64,000 nucleotides of DNA from Actinocorallia sp039871655 (GCF_039871655.1 NZ_JBDPLZ010000006.1:1-64000); one strand, 5' to 3'; shown: positions 23,675 to 33,236, counted from the stretch's first letter. Notes: a model not told the origin generated them from the sequence alone. Numbers and translations are program-made.

Positions 23675-25921
23675 TCAGGCCATGAGGTTCGGCAGGGTAC
23701 CGGTGTGGGCCTCGCGCAGCTCGTGCAGCGGGATCGAGAAGAGCCCGTCGACGGTGAAGGAGTCGCCGCCGACCACGCCGATGGTGGTGAACGGGACGCC
23801 CGCCTGCTGGCAGATGTCCACGAAGCGGGCCTCGGCCTCGGGGCGGACCGCCACGACGGCGCGGGCCACGGACTCGGAGAACAGCTCCGTGAACGGGTCG
23901 CCCTGCAATGCCACCCGGACGCCCAGGCCACCGCGCAGGGAGGCCTCCACGAGGGCCTGGGACAGGCCGCCGTCGGAGAGGTCGTGGGCGCCCGACAGGA
24001 GGGTCTCCTGGGCCGCGGTGATGAGCACCGAGCCCAGCGCCGCCTCGGCGGGCAGGTCGACCATCGGCGGGAGGCCGCCGAGGTGGCCGTACATGACGTG
24101 CGCCCACTCCGAGCCGCCGAACTCCTCGCGCGTGGCGCCCAGCAGGACCAGCTTGTGGCCCTCCGCGGCGAACGCCATCGCGGTGCGGCGGCGGACGTCG
24201 GCGTGCACGCCCAGGACGCCGATCACCGGGGTCGGGTTGATCGGGGTGCTCCCGGTCTGGTTGTAGAAGCTGACGTTGCCGCCGGTGACCGGGATGCCCA
24301 GGGCCAGGCAGGCGTCCGCCAGACCCGCGGTGGCCTGCGCGAACTGCCACATGACACCCGGGTCCTCCGGGGAGCCGAAGTTCAGGCAGTTGGTGACGGC
24401 CAGCGGCTGCGCGCCGGTCGCCGCGACGTTCCGGTACGCCTCCGACAGGGCCAGCTGGGCCCCCGCGTACGGGTCGAGCCGGGTGTAGCGGCCGTTGCCG
24501 TCCAGCGCCAGGGCGACGCCCAGGCCCGTCTCGTCGTCCAGGCGGACGACTCCGGCGTTCTCCGGCTGGGCCAGCACGGTGTTGCCCAGCACGTACCGGT
24601 CGTACTGGGCGGTGATCCACTCCTTGGACGCCAGGTTCGGCGAGCCGGCCAGCCACAGCACGGTCTTGCGCAGCTCGTCCCGGGTGGACGGGCGGGGCAG
24701 CCGGCCGGGCGTGTCCGCCTGGAGCTGGGCCTGGTCGGCGGGCACCGCGACCGGGCGCTCGTAGACCGGCCCGTCGTGCGCGGCGGTGCGCGGCGGGATG
24801 TCGACGATCACCTCGTCGTGCCAGGTCATCACCAGGCGGCCGGTGTCGGTGACCTCGCCGATCACCGTGGCGGGCACCTCGTAGCGGGCGCAGACGGCCA
24901 TGAACTCGTCGACGTTCTCCGGCGTGACGACCGCCATCATCCGTTCCTGCGACTCGCTCATGAGGATTTCCTCGGGCAGCAGGTTCGGGTCGCGCAGCGG
25001 GACGAGGTCCAGCCGCACGTCCATGCCGCCGGAGCCGCCCGCGGCCAGCTCGGTGGTGGCGCAGGAGACCCCGGCCGCGCCGAGGTCCTGGATGCCCTCC
25101 ACCAGGCCGCGCTGGAACAGCTCCAGCGAGCACTCGATGAGCAGCTTCTCCATGAACGGGTCGCCGACCTGGACCGAGGGCCGCTTGGCCTGCGACTCCT
25201 CGTCGAAGCTCGCCGAGGCCAGCACGGACGCGCCGCCGATGCCGTCGGGGCCGGTGTAGGAGCCGTAGAGCACGACCTTGTTGCCGACGCCGGACGCCGA
25301 CGCCTTGTGGATGTCCTCGTGCCGCAGCACGCCGATGCACAGCGCGTTGACCAGCGGGTTGTCCTGGTAGCAGGGGTCGAAGACCGTCTCCCCGCCGATG
25401 TTGGGCAGGCCCAGGCAGTTGCCGTAGCCGCCGATGCCGCTCACCACGCCGGGCAGGACCCGCCGGGTGTCGGGGGCGTCGGCCGCGCCGAAGCGCAGCG
25501 AGTCCATGACCGCGACCGGCCGGGCGCCCATCGAGATGATGTCGCGGACGATGCCGCCGACGCCGGTGGCCGCGCCCTGGTGGGGCTCGACGAACGACGG
25601 GTGGTTGTGCGACTCGACCTTGAAGGTCACCGCCCAGCCCTGGCCGACGTCCACGACTCCGGCGTTCTCCCCCATGCCGACCAGCAGCTTGTCGGTCTTG
25701 GGGGCCTTCTCGCCGAACTGGCGCAGGTAGACCTTGGAGCTCTTGTAGGAGCAGTGCTCGGACCACATGACCGAGTAGATCGCCAGCTCCGAGGAGGTGG
25801 GGCGGCGGCCGAGGATGTCGCGTACCTTCTGGTACTCCTCCTCGTTCATGCCCAGCTCCTTGTACGGCTGGGGCTGCTCCGGGGTCCGGAGGGCGAGGGC
25901 TACGTTGTCGGTACCGCTCAT
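23675..25921 (-). CDS. purL: Phosphoribosylformylglycinamidine synthase subunit PurL (small type)
   Basis: PurL carries the FGAR amidation site of FGAM synthase, using ATP and ammonia supplied by PurQ. The 748-residue length is that of the small PurL that works in a PurL-PurQ-PurS complex. Visible motifs include WSEHCSYKSSK, ESHNHPSFVEPHQGAATGVGGIVRD, GVGNKVVLYG and the later GGNVSFYNQTG. Its ATG overlaps the purQ stop (ATGA), indicating translational coupling. purS lies about 1.3 kb upstream, separated by an anti-sigma-like gene. Confidence 0.97.
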   Translation of the reverse strand: MSGTDNVALALRTPEQPQPYKELGMNEEEYQKVRDILGRRPTSSELAIYSVMWSEHCSYKSSKVYLRQFGEKAPKTDKLLVGMGENAGVVDVGQGWAVTFKVESHNHPSFVEPHQGAATGVGGIVRDIISMGARPVAVMDSLRFGAADAPDTRRVLPGVVSGIGGYGNCLGLPNIGGETVFDPCYQDNPLVNALCIGVLRHEDIHKASASGVGNKVVLYGSYTGPDGIGGASVLASASFDEESQAKRPSVQVGDPFMEKLLIECSLELFQRGLVEGIQDLGAAGVSCATTELAAGGSGGMDVRLDLVPLRDPNLLPEEILMSESQERMMAVVTPENVDEFMAVCARYEVPATVIGEVTDTGRLVMTWHDEVIVDIPPRTAAHDGPVYERPVAVPADQAQLQADTPGRLPRPSTRDELRKTVLWLAGSPNLASKEWITAQYDRYVLGNTVLAQPENAGVVRLDDETGLGVALALDGNGRYTRLDPYAGAQLALSEAYRNVAATGAQPLAVTNCLNFGSPEDPGVMWQFAQATAGLADACLALGIPVTGGNVSFYNQTGSTPINPTPVIGVLGVHADVRRRTAMAFAAEGHKLVLLGATREEFGGSEWAHVMYGHLGGLPPMVDLPAEAALGSVLITAAQETLLSGAHDLSDGGLSQALVEASLRGGLGVRVALQGDPFTELFSESVARAVVAVRPEAEARFVDICQQAGVPFTTIGVVGGDSFTVDGLFSIPLHELREAHTGTLPNLMA

Positions 25922-26592
25922 GCGTTGATCAGGCCCTTGACGATCGAGGTGAAGAAACCGAGCCCGTCGGTGGTCGGGCCGGTGAGGGACTCCACGGCGT
26001 GTTCCGGGTGGGGCATGAGACCCACGACGTTGCCGGCCTCGTTGGTGACGCCGGCGATGTCGTTGATCGAGCCGTTGGGGTTGACGTCCATGTACCGGGC
26101 GACCACCCGGCCGGAGGACTCCAGCTCTTCGATGGTCTCGGCGGACGCGGTGAACCGGCCGTCCATGTTCTTCAGCGGGACCACGATCTCCTGGCCCTGG
26201 ACGTACTCCGACGTCCAGGCCGTCCGCGCGTTCTCGACGCGCAGCCGCTGGTCGCGGCAGACGAAGTGGCCCTCGGCGTTGGGCATGAGGGCGCCCGGCA
26301 GCAGGTGGGCCTCGGCCAGGACCTGGAATCCGTTGCAGATGCCCAGGACCGGAAGACCCGCCTTCGCGGCCGGGATCACTTCCTCCATCAGCGGGGCGAA
26401 TCTGGCGATGGCACCGGCCCGCAGGTAGTCCCCGTAGGAGAAGCCCCCGGGGAGCACCACGGCGTCGACCCCCTGCAGAGAGGTGTCGGCATGCCACAGC
26501 GCCACGGGCTCTCCGCCCGCTATGCGCACCGCTCTGGCGGCGTCACGATCATCGAGGGAACCAGGAAAAGTGATGACGCCCACGCGGGCCAT
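25918..26592 (-). CDS. purQ: Phosphoribosylformylglycinamidine synthase glutaminase subunit PurQ
   Basis: PurQ is the class I glutamine amidotransferase that feeds ammonia to PurL. The 224-residue protein starts MARVGVITFPGSLDDRDA. It has the nucleophile in LGICNGFQVL (Cys), the family segment VLPGGFSYGDYLRAG, and the His-Glu pair in GLMPHPEHAVE. The ATG at 26592 has a GGAG ribosome site six bases upstream; a GTG two codons earlier is an alternative. Its TGA overlaps the purL ATG. Confidence 0.96.
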   Translation of the reverse strand: MARVGVITFPGSLDDRDAARAVRIAGGEPVALWHADTSLQGVDAVVLPGGFSYGDYLRAGAIARFAPLMEEVIPAAKAGLPVLGICNGFQVLAEAHLLPGALMPNAEGHFVCRDQRLRVENARTAWTSEYVQGQEIVVPLKNMDGRFTASAETIEELESSGRVVARYMDVNPNGSINDIAGVTNEAGNVVGLMPHPEHAVESLTGPTTDGLGFFTSIVKGLINA

Positions 26593-26650
26593 CGGCACTC
26601 CATTGCGATCCTCGGCGTCCCAGGTGAGGACGGCCGTCTACCGGCCTAAC

Positions 26651-27085
26651 TTACCCGGAGCTGCGGACCAGTTCGGATTCGAGGCGGCGCATGAGCGCCT
26701 CGTCATTCCAGGTCAGTCGTTTGCGCAGCACGACGCGCACCCCGTCGGGGGTCGCGGTGAGGGCGAGGTCGTCCACCAGGGCTCTCATGATGTCCAGGCC
26801 GCGGCCGGATTCGGCGAGTTCTCCCGCCTGGCGTGCCGCGGGGCCGAACCCGTCGCCGTGGTCGGTGACGGAGAGCACACAGGTGTCCTCGTCAATGCAC
26901 CCGGCGACCTCGTATTCGAGGGTCGACGAATGCCGGACGACATTCGTGCAGGCCTCGGAGGCGGCCACCAGAATGTCGTGGATGCACTCTCCGGAGACAC
27001 CGAGCCCGCGCAGCGCGTCCCCGAGCACCCGGCGGATCACCGGCACGCTCAGCTCCTCACAGGGCAAAGCCAGCGAGAATTTCAT
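26651..27085 (-). CDS. Anti-sigma-factor-type ATP-binding protein (RsbW-like HATPase)
   Basis: This 144-residue protein has the HATPase fold used by RsbW/SpoIIAB anti-sigma kinases: N box ILVAASEACTNVVRHS, G1 box VTDHGDGFG and G2 box ESGRGLDIMRALVDDL. RsbW-type proteins hold or phosphorylate anti-anti-sigma factors to control alternative sigma factors. No partner sigma factor or STAS-domain antagonist is nearby. Its position between purQ and purS on the same strand is odd and may reflect insertion of a regulatory gene into the purine cluster. GTG at 27100 is an alternative start. Confidence 0.85.
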   Translation of the reverse strand: MKFSLALPCEELSVPVIRRVLGDALRGLGVSGECIHDILVAASEACTNVVRHSSTLEYEVAGCIDEDTCVLSVTDHGDGFGPAARQAGELAESGRGLDIMRALVDDLALTATPDGVRVVLRKRLTWNDEALMRRLESELVRSSG

Positions 27086-27218
27086 ATCCACCAGGCCCAC
27101 CTCGGAAAGTCGGACGGACCTAACAGTTCCCCGCGGTATCCGCGATAATCACCGGGTGGCGGATCGTTTGAATTCATCACCTACTGGAACGCGACAATGC
27201 GGGCTTGTCCCCCGCCGT

Positions 27219-27461
27219 TCATTCCGCGTGCACTTCGAAGTCCTCGATCACCGGATTGGCCAGCAGCGTGCCGGCGAGTTCACGGATCCGCTCCACCGCC
27301 TCCTCGTCGGCCGGGCCGTCGAGTTCGATCTCGAACCGCTTGCCCTGGCGGACCGCCGCCACGCCCTCGAAGCCCATCTGGGGAAGCTTCCGGGCGATCG
27401 CCTGGCCCTGCGGGTCCAGGATCTCCGGCTTCAGCATGACCTCGACGACCACACGCGCCAC
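27219..27461 (-). CDS. purS: Phosphoribosylformylglycinamidine synthase subunit PurS
   Basis: PurS is the small structural subunit needed to assemble PurL with PurQ. The 80-residue protein (VARVVVEVMLKPEILDPQGQAIARKLPQMGF) has the expected length and sequence. The GTG at 27461 follows a GAGGGGGGAAG ribosome site; a longer frame to 27491 is unlikely. It is separated from purQ by the anti-sigma-like gene instead of lying directly before it. Confidence 0.95.
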   Translation of the reverse strand: MARVVVEVMLKPEILDPQGQAIARKLPQMGFEGVAAVRQGKRFEIELDGPADEEAVERIRELAGTLLANPVIEDFEVHAE

Positions 27462-27569
27462 TGCTCTTCCCCCCTCATGGGCTTCGCCCATGGCTGATCA
27501 CTGATTTAGTCTTAACGGCAATCCGAAAGCGTACGCCACGTGCGCGACCCTCCCCCCAGGAGCCAGTCC

Positions 27570-29171
27570 TTGGACGTCTCTGACCTCACTCCCGCGGAGC
27601 GCCGGGTATGGGACGCCTTCCCCTCCGGCGAGCTGGTGGACCTGACCCCCCTCGACGCCGCGCAGGCCGACCAGTGGGGCCCGCACCGCCGGGTCCGCGC
27701 CTCGGTGCTGGTGGCTCTGCTCACCGGGGCCAGGGAGCCCGAACCCGGCCAGGTCGCCAAGCTCCAGCTGCGCGGCGCGTACGTGACGGGCCCGCTGGAC
27801 CTCGGCCACGCCCAGGTGCAGGTCCCGCTGACGCTCACCGAGTGCGTGCTGGCCGAGCCTCCCCGGCTGTACTGGGCGCAGCTGCAGTCGGTGCACCTGA
27901 TGCAGTGCCGGATGCCCGGCCTGGTCGCCTCCGGCGCCCGCATCGACGGCCACCTGTGGCTGGAGGGCAGCGTCATCACCGGCGGGCTGCTGCTGGACGG
28001 AGCGCACGTCGGCGGCATCCTCAGCCTGTCCGGGGCGCAGCTCACCAACCCGACGGAGGAGGCGCTGCTGGCCGACCGGCTCCAGGTCGAGGCCAACATC
28101 TACTGCGACCGCGGCTTCCTCGCCGAGGGCGAGGTGCGGCTGCCGGGCGCCCGGATCGGCGGGCAGCTGATCTTCCGCGGCGCCACCCTGCGCAACGCCC
28201 GGGGGCCGGCGCTGTACGCCTCCCGGCTGGAGGTGGGAGCGAACGTCTTCTGCGACGAGGGCTTCGACGCCGAGGGCGAGATCCGGCTGCGGGGCGCCCG
28301 CGTCGGCGGCTACCTGTCGCTGGTGGGGGCCCGGCTGAACCACCGCGGGCGGGCGCTCAACGCCGACGACCTCGTGGTCGACATCGACGTCTACTGCTCC
28401 GACGGCTTCCACTGCACCGGCGAGGCCTCGTTCGCCGGGGCCAAGATCGGCGGGCAGCTCAGCTTCAAGGGCGCCCGGCTGGCCAACCCCGAGGGCACCG
28501 CGCTGAGCGTGCAGCGGCTGACCGCCGAGGAGCTGCTGCTGCGCCCCTCCGCCCCGGTGGAGGGGGTCGTGGACCTCTCGTACGCCAAGATCGCCCTGAT
28601 GCGGGACGACCCGGCCACCTGGGCCTCCTCGCTCCAGCTCGACGGCTTCGCCTACGAGATGATCGAGCCGCCTCTGACCGCCAAGGAGCGGCTGGAGTGG
28701 ATCCGCCGGGACAAGGACGGCTACCAGCCGCAGCCGTACGAGCGGCTCTCCATCACCTACCGCGAGATCGGACTGGACGCCGACAGCCGGGCGGTCCTGC
28801 TGGCCAAGCAGCGCGACCGGCGCGCCACCCAGCCCTGGCACCACCGGATCTTCGGCTACCTGCAGGACGTCCTGGTCGGTTACGGCTACCGCCCGTTCCG
28901 CGCACTGGCCTGGCTCGGGGCGCTGCAGGTGGCGGGCACGGTGCTGTTCTCGATCGAGAAGCCCGGCAAGCTGGACCCCGGGCACGAGCCGCACTTCAAC
29001 GCCTTCTTCTACACGCTGGACCTGCTGCTGCCGATCGGCTCCCTGAACCAGGAGATGGTGTTCGCGCCCGAGGGGATCTACCAGGTGGCGGCCAACATCC
29101 TGGTCGCGGCGGGACTCCTGCTGGGCCTGACCGTGGCGGCGGGGGCCACCCGCGCGCTGTCGCGCGAGTGA
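27570..29171 (+). CDS. Membrane-associated 'oxidoreductase' family protein with pentapeptide-like repeats
   Basis: This 533-residue protein belongs to an actinobacterial family often labelled membrane-associated oxidoreductase, although no nucleotide- or cofactor-binding motif is visible. Residues about 50-350 form repeated beta-helix-like units with Leu/Ala-Arg-Gly-Ala spacing (LRGAYVTG, LPGARIGGQLIFRGATL, LRGARVGGYLSLVGARL, FAGAKIGGQLSFKGARL). The C-terminus has about three membrane helices. The TTG at 27570 has a CAGGAG site upstream and gives MDVSDLTPAERRVWDAF, which aligns with the paralogue at 36183. A terminator follows. Confidence 0.75.
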   Translation: MDVSDLTPAERRVWDAFPSGELVDLTPLDAAQADQWGPHRRVRASVLVALLTGAREPEPGQVAKLQLRGAYVTGPLDLGHAQVQVPLTLTECVLAEPPRLYWAQLQSVHLMQCRMPGLVASGARIDGHLWLEGSVITGGLLLDGAHVGGILSLSGAQLTNPTEEALLADRLQVEANIYCDRGFLAEGEVRLPGARIGGQLIFRGATLRNARGPALYASRLEVGANVFCDEGFDAEGEIRLRGARVGGYLSLVGARLNHRGRALNADDLVVDIDVYCSDGFHCTGEASFAGAKIGGQLSFKGARLANPEGTALSVQRLTAEELLLRPSAPVEGVVDLSYAKIALMRDDPATWASSLQLDGFAYEMIEPPLTAKERLEWIRRDKDGYQPQPYERLSITYREIGLDADSRAVLLAKQRDRRATQPWHHRIFGYLQDVLVGYGYRPFRALAWLGALQVAGTVLFSIEKPGKLDPGHEPHFNAFFYTLDLLLPIGSLNQEMVFAPEGIYQVAANILVAAGLLLGLTVAAGATRALSRE

Positions 29172-29215
29172 CCCGGCCCAGACGACCGCAGCGAAGCGAG
29201 GATCGGCTGGGCCGA

Positions 29216-29252
29216 CCCCGGGGGCCTGGGGGTCGCCCCCCAGAGCCCCGGG
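29216..29252. terminator. GC-rich terminator stem-loop
   Basis: CCCCGGGGGCCTGGGGG pairs imperfectly with CCCCCCAGAGCCCCGGG around a short TCG loop. It lies between the convergent membrane-protein gene and the E2 gene of the 2-oxo acid dehydrogenase operon. Confidence 0.75.
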
Positions 29253-29255
29253 TGT

Positions 29256-30536
29256 TCAGCCGAGGGCCAGCAGGCGGAAGGGGTCTTCCAGGAGGGCGCC
29301 CACCTCGCGTAGGACGGCCGAGCCCAGTTCGCCGTCGACGACGCGGTGGTCGAACGACAGGGACAGGGTCGCCACCCGGCGCGGCTTGATCTTCCCCCGG
29401 TGGATCCAGGGCAGTTCCCGGATCTGGCCGACCGCCAGGATCGCCACCTCTCCGGGGCTCAGGATCGGGGTGCCGGCGTCGACGCCGAAGACGCCGACGT
29501 TGGTGATGGTGATGGTGCCGCCGGTGAGGTCGGCCGGGGAGCACCGGCCGTCGCGGGCCCTGCCGACCAGCTCGGCGAGCCCGGCGGCCAGCTCCTGCAG
29601 GGGCATCGCGTGGGCGTCCTTGAGGTTGGGCACCAGCAGCCCGCGCTCGGCCGCCACGGCCACGCCCAGGTTGACCCGCCGCCGCACCACGATCTCCTGC
29701 GCCTCCTCGTCCCAGCAGGAGTTGATCATCGGGTGGTGGCGGACCGCCGTCAGCAGCGCGCGGGAGACCAGCAGCATGGGGCTGATCTTGATCTCGGCGT
29801 AGTCGGGGAGACCGCGCAGCCGCTCCACCATCTTCACGGTGCGCGTGACGTCGATCTGCAGGAACTCCGTCACGTGCGGCGCTGAGAAGGCCGAGGAGAC
29901 CATCGCGGCCGCCATCGCCTTCCGCACCCCCTTGACCGGGATCCGTTCCTCGTCGGCGCTCTCCAGCGGCTTCCGGGGCGGTTCCAGCTCCGCCGTACCG
30001 GCCGCCTCCACCGAAGCCCGGACGTCCTCGCGGGTGACCGTGCCCTCCGGCCCGGTGCCCACGACCGTCGAAAGGTCGACGCCCAGGTCCTTGGCGAGCT
30101 TGCGGACCGGCGGCTTGGCCAGCGCCCGGCCCGCCGGAGGCGTCGCCGCCGGGCGGTTCGCGGGCTTGCGGGGGCGGCGCCTGGTGCTCGCGGGTTTCAC
30201 GCCGTACCCCACCAGCACCGGGGTGCGGATGGTCCCCTCGCCCTCCTTGGGCCGCCTCGTCTCCTGTTCCGGAGCCGTGTCCGGCGGTGCCTCCTCCCCC
30301 GGTTCGCGCACCCCGATGATCGGCGTGCCGACGGCGACGGTCTCGCCCTCGTCCGCCAGCAGTTCGGCCACCACGCCCTCGTACGGGCTGGGCAGCTCGA
30401 CGATGGCCTTGGCCGTCTCGATCTCCACGACCGTCTGGTTGAGCTCGACGGGGTCGCCCGGCGCCACATGCCACCTGACGATCTCCGCCTCGGTCAGGCC
30501 CTCCCCCACGTCGGGGAGCTTGAAGTGCTTCACCAT
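29256..30536 (-). CDS. bkdC: Branched-chain 2-oxo acid dehydrogenase E2 (lipoamide acyltransferase)
   Basis: The E2 core transfers acyl groups from lipoate to CoA. The 426-residue protein has one lipoyl domain with the lipoylated Lys43 in EIETAKAIVELPSP, an Arg/Pro/Ala-rich linker, a peripheral subunit-binding domain (ALAKPPVRKLAKDLGVDLSTVVGTGPEGTVTREDV) and a catalytic domain ending with SFDHRVVDG (catalytic His). Its ATG lies seven bases inside the E1 beta gene end, so the three genes form an operon. Branched-chain rather than pyruvate specificity is inferred from the actinobacterial E1alpha-E1beta-E2 organisation and is not proven. Confidence 0.88.
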   Translation of the reverse strand: MVKHFKLPDVGEGLTEAEIVRWHVAPGDPVELNQTVVEIETAKAIVELPSPYEGVVAELLADEGETVAVGTPIIGVREPGEEAPPDTAPEQETRRPKEGEGTIRTPVLVGYGVKPASTRRRPRKPANRPAATPPAGRALAKPPVRKLAKDLGVDLSTVVGTGPEGTVTREDVRASVEAAGTAELEPPRKPLESADEERIPVKGVRKAMAAAMVSSAFSAPHVTEFLQIDVTRTVKMVERLRGLPDYAEIKISPMLLVSRALLTAVRHHPMINSCWDEEAQEIVVRRRVNLGVAVAAERGLLVPNLKDAHAMPLQELAAGLAELVGRARDGRCSPADLTGGTITITNVGVFGVDAGTPILSPGEVAILAVGQIRELPWIHRGKIKPRRVATLSLSFDHRVVDGELGSAVLREVGALLEDPFRLLALG

Positions 30537-31540
30537 GAGAAAGTCCGATCCACCGCGTCCAGGACCCGATCGAGATCGGGCAGGTAATGGTCCTCCAGCC
30601 GCGAGGGGGGATAGGGGGTGGCGAAGCCGCCGACCCGCAGGACCGGGGCCTCCAGGTGGTAGAAGCAGTGCTCGGTGACCCGGGCCGCGAGCTCGCCGCC
30701 GAAACCGCCGAACACCGGGGCCTCGTGCACCACCACGCACCGGCCGGTGCGCCGTACGGACTCCAGGATCGTGGGGGTGTCCAGGGGGGAGAGCGAGCGC
30801 AGGTCGACGACCTCGACCGAGCGGCCGTCCTCCTGGGCGGCCTGGGCCGCCTCCAGGCAGGTCTTCACCATGGGCCCGTAGGCCAGGAGGGTGACGTCGG
30901 TGCCCGGACGGGCCACCACCGCCCGGCCCAGGGGCACGGCCTCGGCCGTCGGGTCGACCTGCGCCTTGTCCCAGTAGCGGCGCTTGGGCTCGAAGAAGAC
31001 GACCGGGTCCGGGCAGGCGATCGCCTGCTGGATCATCCAATAGGCGTCCGCGGGATTGGCGCAGGCCACGACGCGCAGGCCGGCGGTGTGGGCGAAGTAG
31101 GCCTCGGGCGACTCGCTGTGGTGCTCGACCGCGCCGATGCCGCCGCCGCAGGGGATCCGCACGACCACCGGCAGCTCGACCGCGCCGCGCGAGCGCATCC
31201 GCATCTTGGCGAGCTGGGTGATGATCTGGTCCGCGGCGGGGAAGACGAACCCGTCGAACTGGATCTCGCACACCGGCCGGTAGCCGCGCAGCGCCAGGCC
31301 GATCGCGGTGCCGACGATGCCGGACTCGGCGAGCGGGGTGTCGATCACCCGTTCCTCGCCGAACTCCTTCTGCAGGCCGTCGGTCACCCGGAAGACGCCG
31401 CCCAGCCTGCCCACGTCCTCGCCCATGACCAGGACCTTCGGGTCGTCGGCCAACGCCTGGCGCAGTCCCTGGTTGAGCGCCTTGGCCAGGGTCAGCGTCT
31501 CGCTGCGCGGCCGCGGCATGGTCTCGATCATGTCGTTCAC
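30530..31540 (-). CDS. bkdB: Branched-chain 2-oxo acid dehydrogenase E1 beta
   Basis: This 336-residue transketolase-like subunit completes the TPP-dependent decarboxylase. Typical segments are KVLVMGEDVGRLGGVFRVTDGLQKEFGEERVIDTPLAESGIVG, GYRPVCEIQFDGFVFPAADQI and EHHSESPEAYFAHTAGL. Its GTG start overlaps the E1 alpha stop (GTGA) and its stop overlaps the E2 start, showing tight coupling of the three subunits. No E3 gene is in the window; E3 is usually shared with pyruvate dehydrogenase. Confidence 0.9.
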   Translation of the reverse strand: MNDMIETMPRPRSETLTLAKALNQGLRQALADDPKVLVMGEDVGRLGGVFRVTDGLQKEFGEERVIDTPLAESGIVGTAIGLALRGYRPVCEIQFDGFVFPAADQIITQLAKMRMRSRGAVELPVVVRIPCGGGIGAVEHHSESPEAYFAHTAGLRVVACANPADAYWMIQQAIACPDPVVFFEPKRRYWDKAQVDPTAEAVPLGRAVVARPGTDVTLLAYGPMVKTCLEAAQAAQEDGRSVEVVDLRSLSPLDTPTILESVRRTGRCVVVHEAPVFGGFGGELAARVTEHCFYHLEAPVLRVGGFATPYPPSRLEDHYLPDLDRVLDAVDRTFSW

Positions 31541-32634
31541 CGGAACCCCGCCAGGTAGGAGTCGTAAGCCGCCTTCTCCTCTTCGAGGGTCGAGTGGGGG
31601 GCCGCGTAGACCCGGTCGAACAGCTCGGCGGGGGGCGGGTCGGGCAGGGCCAGGCAGGCGTCCCGCAGGGCGCGGGCCTCCCGCTTGGCGTGCGCGTCGG
31701 TCTCGTCGAAGAAGTCCGGCGAGGCCAGCCCGTCGCGGGACAGGTACGCCCTGAGCCGGGAGATCGGGTCCTTGGGCCGCCAGGTCTCCAGTTCCTCGGA
31801 GTGCCCGTAGCGGCTGGGGTCGTCGGTGGTGGTGTGCGCGCCCATCCGGTGGGTGACCGCCTCGACCAGGGTGGGGCCGCGGCCGGTCCGCGCCAGGTCC
31901 AGGGCGCGGCGGGTGACGGCCAGGCAGGCCAGCACGTCGTTGCCGTCCACCCGCACGCCGGGGAAACCGAAGCCTTGGGCCCGGCGGTACAGCGGGATCC
32001 GGGTCTGGCGTTCCAGCGGCGTGGAGATGGCCCACTGGTTGTTCTGGCAGAAGAAGACGACCGGCGCGTTGTAGGACGCCGCCCACACGAACGACTCGTT
32101 CACGTCGCCCTGGGAGGTGGCCCCGTCTCCGAAGTAGACGAGGGCGGCGTCGCCTATGCCGGTGCCGTGGCCACCGTCGCGCTGGATGCCCATGGCGTAG
32201 CCGGTGGCGTGCAGCGTCTGGGTGCCGATGACGATCGAGTAGAGGTGGAAGCCGTGCTCCTTGGGGTCCCAGCCGCCGAGGTCGACGCCCCGGAAGAGCT
32301 TGAGCACGTTGAGGAGCGGCAGTCCGCGGCAGTAGGCGACGGCGTGTTCGCGGTAGGTCGGGAAGACCATGTCCCCGGCGCCCAGCGCTCTGCCGGAGCC
32401 GACCTGGGCGGCCTCCTGCCCCAGCAGCGAGGGCCACAGGCCCAGCTCGCCCTGGCGGGTGAGGGCCACGGCCTCGCCGTCCAGGGCCCGGACGACGACC
32501 ATGTCGCGGTAGAGGTCGCGGAGCTGCTGGTCGGTCAGCGTGAGCGGATAGTCGGGGTGTTCGAGCCTCTCGCCCTCGGGCGTCAGCAACTGGATGAGTT
32601 CGGTGTCCTGCACGGTGTGCGCGTCAAGGGTCAC
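31537..32634 (-). CDS. bkdA: Branched-chain 2-oxo acid dehydrogenase E1 alpha
   Basis: E1 alpha binds TPP and decarboxylates the 2-oxo acid. The 365-residue protein has the TPP-Mg motif GDGATSQGDVNESFVWAASYNAPVVFFCQNNQWA. Its N-terminal LTDQQLRDLYRDMVVVRALDGEAVALTRQGELGLWPSLLGQEAAQVG is typical of actinobacterial bkd-type subunits. The GTG at 32634 has a strong AAGGAGG site. It is the first gene of the operon. In actinomycetes such operons supply acyl-CoA starters for branched fatty acids and some polyketides. Confidence 0.9.
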   Translation of the reverse strand: MTLDAHTVQDTELIQLLTPEGERLEHPDYPLTLTDQQLRDLYRDMVVVRALDGEAVALTRQGELGLWPSLLGQEAAQVGSGRALGAGDMVFPTYREHAVAYCRGLPLLNVLKLFRGVDLGGWDPKEHGFHLYSIVIGTQTLHATGYAMGIQRDGGHGTGIGDAALVYFGDGATSQGDVNESFVWAASYNAPVVFFCQNNQWAISTPLERQTRIPLYRRAQGFGFPGVRVDGNDVLACLAVTRRALDLARTGRGPTLVEAVTHRMGAHTTTDDPSRYGHSEELETWRPKDPISRLRAYLSRDGLASPDFFDETDAHAKREARALRDACLALPDPPPAELFDRVYAAPHSTLEEEKAAYDSYLAGFR

Positions 32635-32854
32635 GACCGCCTCCTTCGTCTGCCTGGGGCGCGGGATCACCGCACCTGCCAGGTGGCTGGAGCCTCCTTC
32701 GCCCCCACCGGGTCACGGCGGGGCTCGCAAGGGAGATCTGGGCCCATCGTGGCACAGATCACTCGACTCCTACCATGCCCCACAGGAAGATCTACCCCTT
32801 GAGCGCCGTGCCAGACACGGATCTCCTGCCGGACCACGACACCGCGGGAAGGTT

Positions 32855-33103
32855 TCAGTCGATCACGTCCCGGTGCCGCGGGTGGTGGGTGTCACCCTCG
32901 ACCGGCCGTTCGATGTGCGGCACGATCTCGGGGTCGACCTCGGCCCTGCGCGGTGGCAGGTACTGCAGCGCCAGGGTGACCACACCCATGATCATGAAGA
33001 TGACGCCGATCGCGTTGATGTCCACGGGGTCGCCGTCCGCCTTGATGGCGAACTTGAGGATGGCTCCTATGGTGAACAGGAAGATCGCCAGACTGAAACG
33101 CAT
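32855..33103 (-). CDS. Small two-helix membrane protein (DUF6458-like)
   Basis: This 82-residue protein has two membrane helices (LAIFLFTIGAILKFAI and AIGVIFMIMGVVTLALQYL) around a short DPVDINAIG loop, and a polar tail rich in His and Arg. It matches the small actinobacterial DUF6458-type proteins. A GAAGGGA site lies upstream of the ATG. About 220 bases (32635-32854) separate it from the E1 alpha start; I see no gene there, only the likely promoter of the dehydrogenase operon. Function is unknown. Confidence 0.75.
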   Translation of the reverse strand: MRFSLAIFLFTIGAILKFAIKADGDPVDINAIGVIFMIMGVVTLALQYLPPRRAEVDPEIVPHIERPVEGDTHHPRHRDVID

Positions 33104-33236
33104 CGCAGTTTCCCTTCGCCGAACCCGGAGTGCTGGGTAAAGGTCTCCCCATCTCCGTGGCATCGGACACACGATCGTCACTGTGGGCGTGATCACCGGC
33201 CGGGACCGGACCCGGACACGCCGCCCGAAGACGCCG

